Shown: piece after piece, positions 62,845 to 64,000 of the stretch | How the letters are laid out: the number at the start of each line of letters is the position of its first letter | Position numbering within the stretch: the first letter of the stretch is position 1 | Origin: an uncultured Barnesiella sp. | Lineage (GTDB): Bacteria > Bacteroidota > Bacteroidia > Bacteroidales > Barnesiellaceae | Direction: 5' to 3' | Assembly (NCBI GenBank): GCA_944320995.1 | Contig: CALUJQ010000011.1 | Span: forward strand, 1-64,000 | Length of the DNA stretch: 64,000 bases | Made by a program: the position numbers and the translations under genes | The notes under the pieces: model-generated | Seen by the model: only the letters and a program-made list of their open reading frames with translations | What the model was told of the DNA's origin: nothing | Databases searched by the model: none

Positions 62845-63859
62845 ATGAAAAATAAACAAAATTTAACAAAATTGGGGGGGGGTAATTTCTTCCCCCTCAA
62901 AAAGAATCGATTACATCGATCTTGTAAAAGGGGTTGCCATTATCGGAGTTGTATGGAGTCACACCGTACACCCTCAATGGTATAACGTAACCTATATCAA
63001 CGCTCTTTTCTTTTTCCTTTCCGGCTTCTTCTTCAAAGAAGAACCATTCTCAACTTTCTTGGATAAGAAAATCAAAACTCTCATCATTCCATTTGTTTTT
63101 TTCTATCTGCTTTCCTATCCCTTCCGCATTATCGTTAATTTTTGGGATTGTCGTACATTGAGTAACTTTGATTGGGGGTGTATCTTCGATGTATTCGATA
63201 TTGCCAGCAGAAGCGACTACTTGTTTGTGAATGTCCCTCTGTGGTTTATCTTCTGCCTGTTCATGATGCAACTTATCTATTGGTGCATGAATAAAATCAC
63301 ACCTGAAAAACATAGGATTACAATATATCTCATTATAAGTGCAATAATCCTTATTTGGAATAACGAGATTAAAGAGTATCCTACTATTTTCATGATAAAC
63401 AATGCCGTACAATGGCTTCCATATTTCATCATAGGAAATTTGTTCGGACTGAAATTATCACGTCGTATCTTCGAATATAAATCAAAATACATTATTGTCC
63501 TAATCACACTCATCGGATTTATAGGATTACAAGCTATCGACTGCGATATTCCCTTTTATTTTTTCATAAAAGCAATTTTATTCTTCCTTTGTATAATGAC
63601 CTTCTTGGCTTATTTCAATGAAAATAGGAGTAAAATTTGTGACATTATCCGCACACTGGGAACATCGACTTTATTCATTTTGTGCGTTCATATTCTCATA
63701 CAAATTCCTTTTCAACGAATTCTTATGAGAATATTTGGACATAGAGAAGTATTTACGGGATACATCGACGTAACCCTCACCCTGCTTATCATCTACCTGC
63801 TTATACCGGTAGTCAACAAGTATATTCCGTGGGCTGTCGGGAAGAAACGGCAATCGTGA
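62845..63859 (+). CDS. Acyltransferase-3 family membrane protein (second copy, out of frame at a G9 tract)
   Basis: The body reads KRIDYIDLVKGVAIIGVVW, SHTVHPQWYN and FFFLSGFFF, parallel to the first copy, and the frame is open from 62867 to the stop at 63859. The only plausible start, the ATG at 62845, is in another frame: MKNKQNLTKL, then a run of nine G (62874-62882), after which its frame soon stops. Eight G (or eleven) would join ATG and body: MKNKQNLTKLGGVISSPSKR. So the gene is OFF as sequenced, either by phase variation or by a homopolymer error. A TTG at 63059 would lose the first conserved helix and His. It is a likely glycan O-acetyltransferase if ON. Confidence 0.72.
62874..62882 (+). 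repeat. Nine-G homopolymer tract (candidate phase switch)
   Basis: Poly-G in codons 10-13 of the second acyltransferase gene. Removing one G restores the frame. It is the longest G run I noticed in the window. Confidence 0.85.
63774..63849 (+). repeat. 76-bp perfect direct repeat, copy 2
   Basis: Identical to 62738-62813. It lies at the end of the second acyltransferase gene. Confidence 0.9.
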
Positions 63860-63870
63860 TTCAACTCCAT

Positions 63871-63921
63871 AACAAAGCCGGAGTGCGAAAGTTTTCAACT
63901 CCATCGTACTCCGGCTTTGTT
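63871..63921. terminator. Hairpin terminator after the acyltransferase pair
   Basis: AACAAAGCCGGAGT (63871-63884) pairs perfectly with 63908-63921 over a 23-nt loop. The 11-mer TTCAACTCCAT occurs both just before the left arm and inside the loop. There is no long T-run; the element separates convergent genes. Confidence 0.65.
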
Positions 63922-63938
63922 ATATCCTCGATCAAAAG

Positions 63939-64000
63939 TTACTCTCGTTGTTGTAACAGTCGATTATATTGAGCATCGTCGTTGATAATCTCCATCGCTT
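63939..64000 (-). CDS. C-terminal fragment of an unidentified gene
   Basis: On the minus strand an open frame enters from the right edge, reads MEIINDDAQYNRLLQQRE and stops at TAA (63939-63941). Only about 20 residues are visible. I do not recognise the protein. The hairpin at 63871-63921 would be its terminator. Confidence 0.4.
   Translation of the reverse strand, partial: AMEIINDDAQYNRLLQQRE

Noticed and set aside
62738..63849. Insertion sequence or transposon ends from the 76-bp direct repeats
   Set aside because: The repeats are the coding 3' ends of two paralogous genes; no transposase or inverted termini are present.
1..64000. CRISPR arrays, prophage, integrative element or toxin-antitoxin system
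   Set aside because: No regularly spaced repeats and no integrase, transposase, phage or recognisable toxin-antitoxin genes were found among the genes or gaps.

Overview
The window looks like a chromosomal segment of a gut-type Bacteroidales bacterium (phylum Bacteroidota). The evidence is internal. Many genes carry the Bacteroidetes primary sigma-factor promoter (TTTG/TTG, about 20 nt, then TAnnTTTG). There are secreted proteins with type IX secretion (T9SS) C-terminal sorting domains, a DUF4292 lipoprotein, the alternative GlmU-like family, and a fucose catabolic operon with a Bacteroidetes layout. A Barnesiella/Coprobacter/Parabacteroides-like genus is possible, but I cannot fix it from sequence alone. 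I see no tRNA, rRNA, CRISPR array, insertion sequence, integrase or prophage gene.

Layout. 1-1.2 kb: start of the str operon (rpsL, leaving the window) and rfbC. 1.2-5.5 kb: a zinc alcohol dehydrogenase, then a two-gene unit of an acyl-carrier-like protein and an asparagine-synthetase-like protein that both lack their key catalytic residues, then a GlmU-like enzyme. 5.7-18.4 kb: three very large secreted T9SS cargo proteins, including an M6 metalloprotease and a 2226-residue beta-propeller/fibronectin-type protein. 18.8-24.9 kb: argB, prfB (with the classic +1 programmed frameshift), an acyl-CoA synthetase, an ArgE-type deacylase and a family 2 glycosyltransferase. 25.0-31.6 kb: a divergent AraC regulator and the L-fucose operon (isomerase, aldolase, kinase, mutarotase, permease). 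31.8-38.5 kb: a tripartite RND efflux pump and a divergent AraC regulator, with a perfect 12-bp inverted repeat between them. 38.6-47.5 kb: two glycosyltransferases converging on a long operon of dut, TPR lipoprotein, DUF4292 lipoprotein, EnvC-like murein hydrolase activator, FemAB/GNAT-like protein and Wzx flippase. 47.7-52.8 kb: dGTPase, TPM-domain membrane protein, GH20 hexosaminidase. 52.9-56.7 kb: asd, a Kef/CPA2 antiporter with Usp-like domains, HU. 56.9-61.7 kb: two overlapping rhomboid proteases, an EEP-family hydrolase and an M3 peptidase. 61.8-64 kb: two paralogous membrane acyltransferases; the second is out of frame at a nine-G tract, which looks like a phase-variable switch. A gene fragment runs off the right end.

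Together the genes suggest a host-glycan-feeding commensal: the GH20 enzyme and fucose operon handle released sugars, the T9SS proteins act outside the cell, and the glycosyltransferase, Wzx and acyltransferase genes decorate the surface. The best candidates for undescribed biology are the degenerate ACP/asparagine-synthetase pair (2225-4181) and the poly-G acyltransferase pair (61831-63859). Promoter positions let me trim several over-long starts: 454..1002, 22867.., ..24882, ..25850, 26077.. and 56944...
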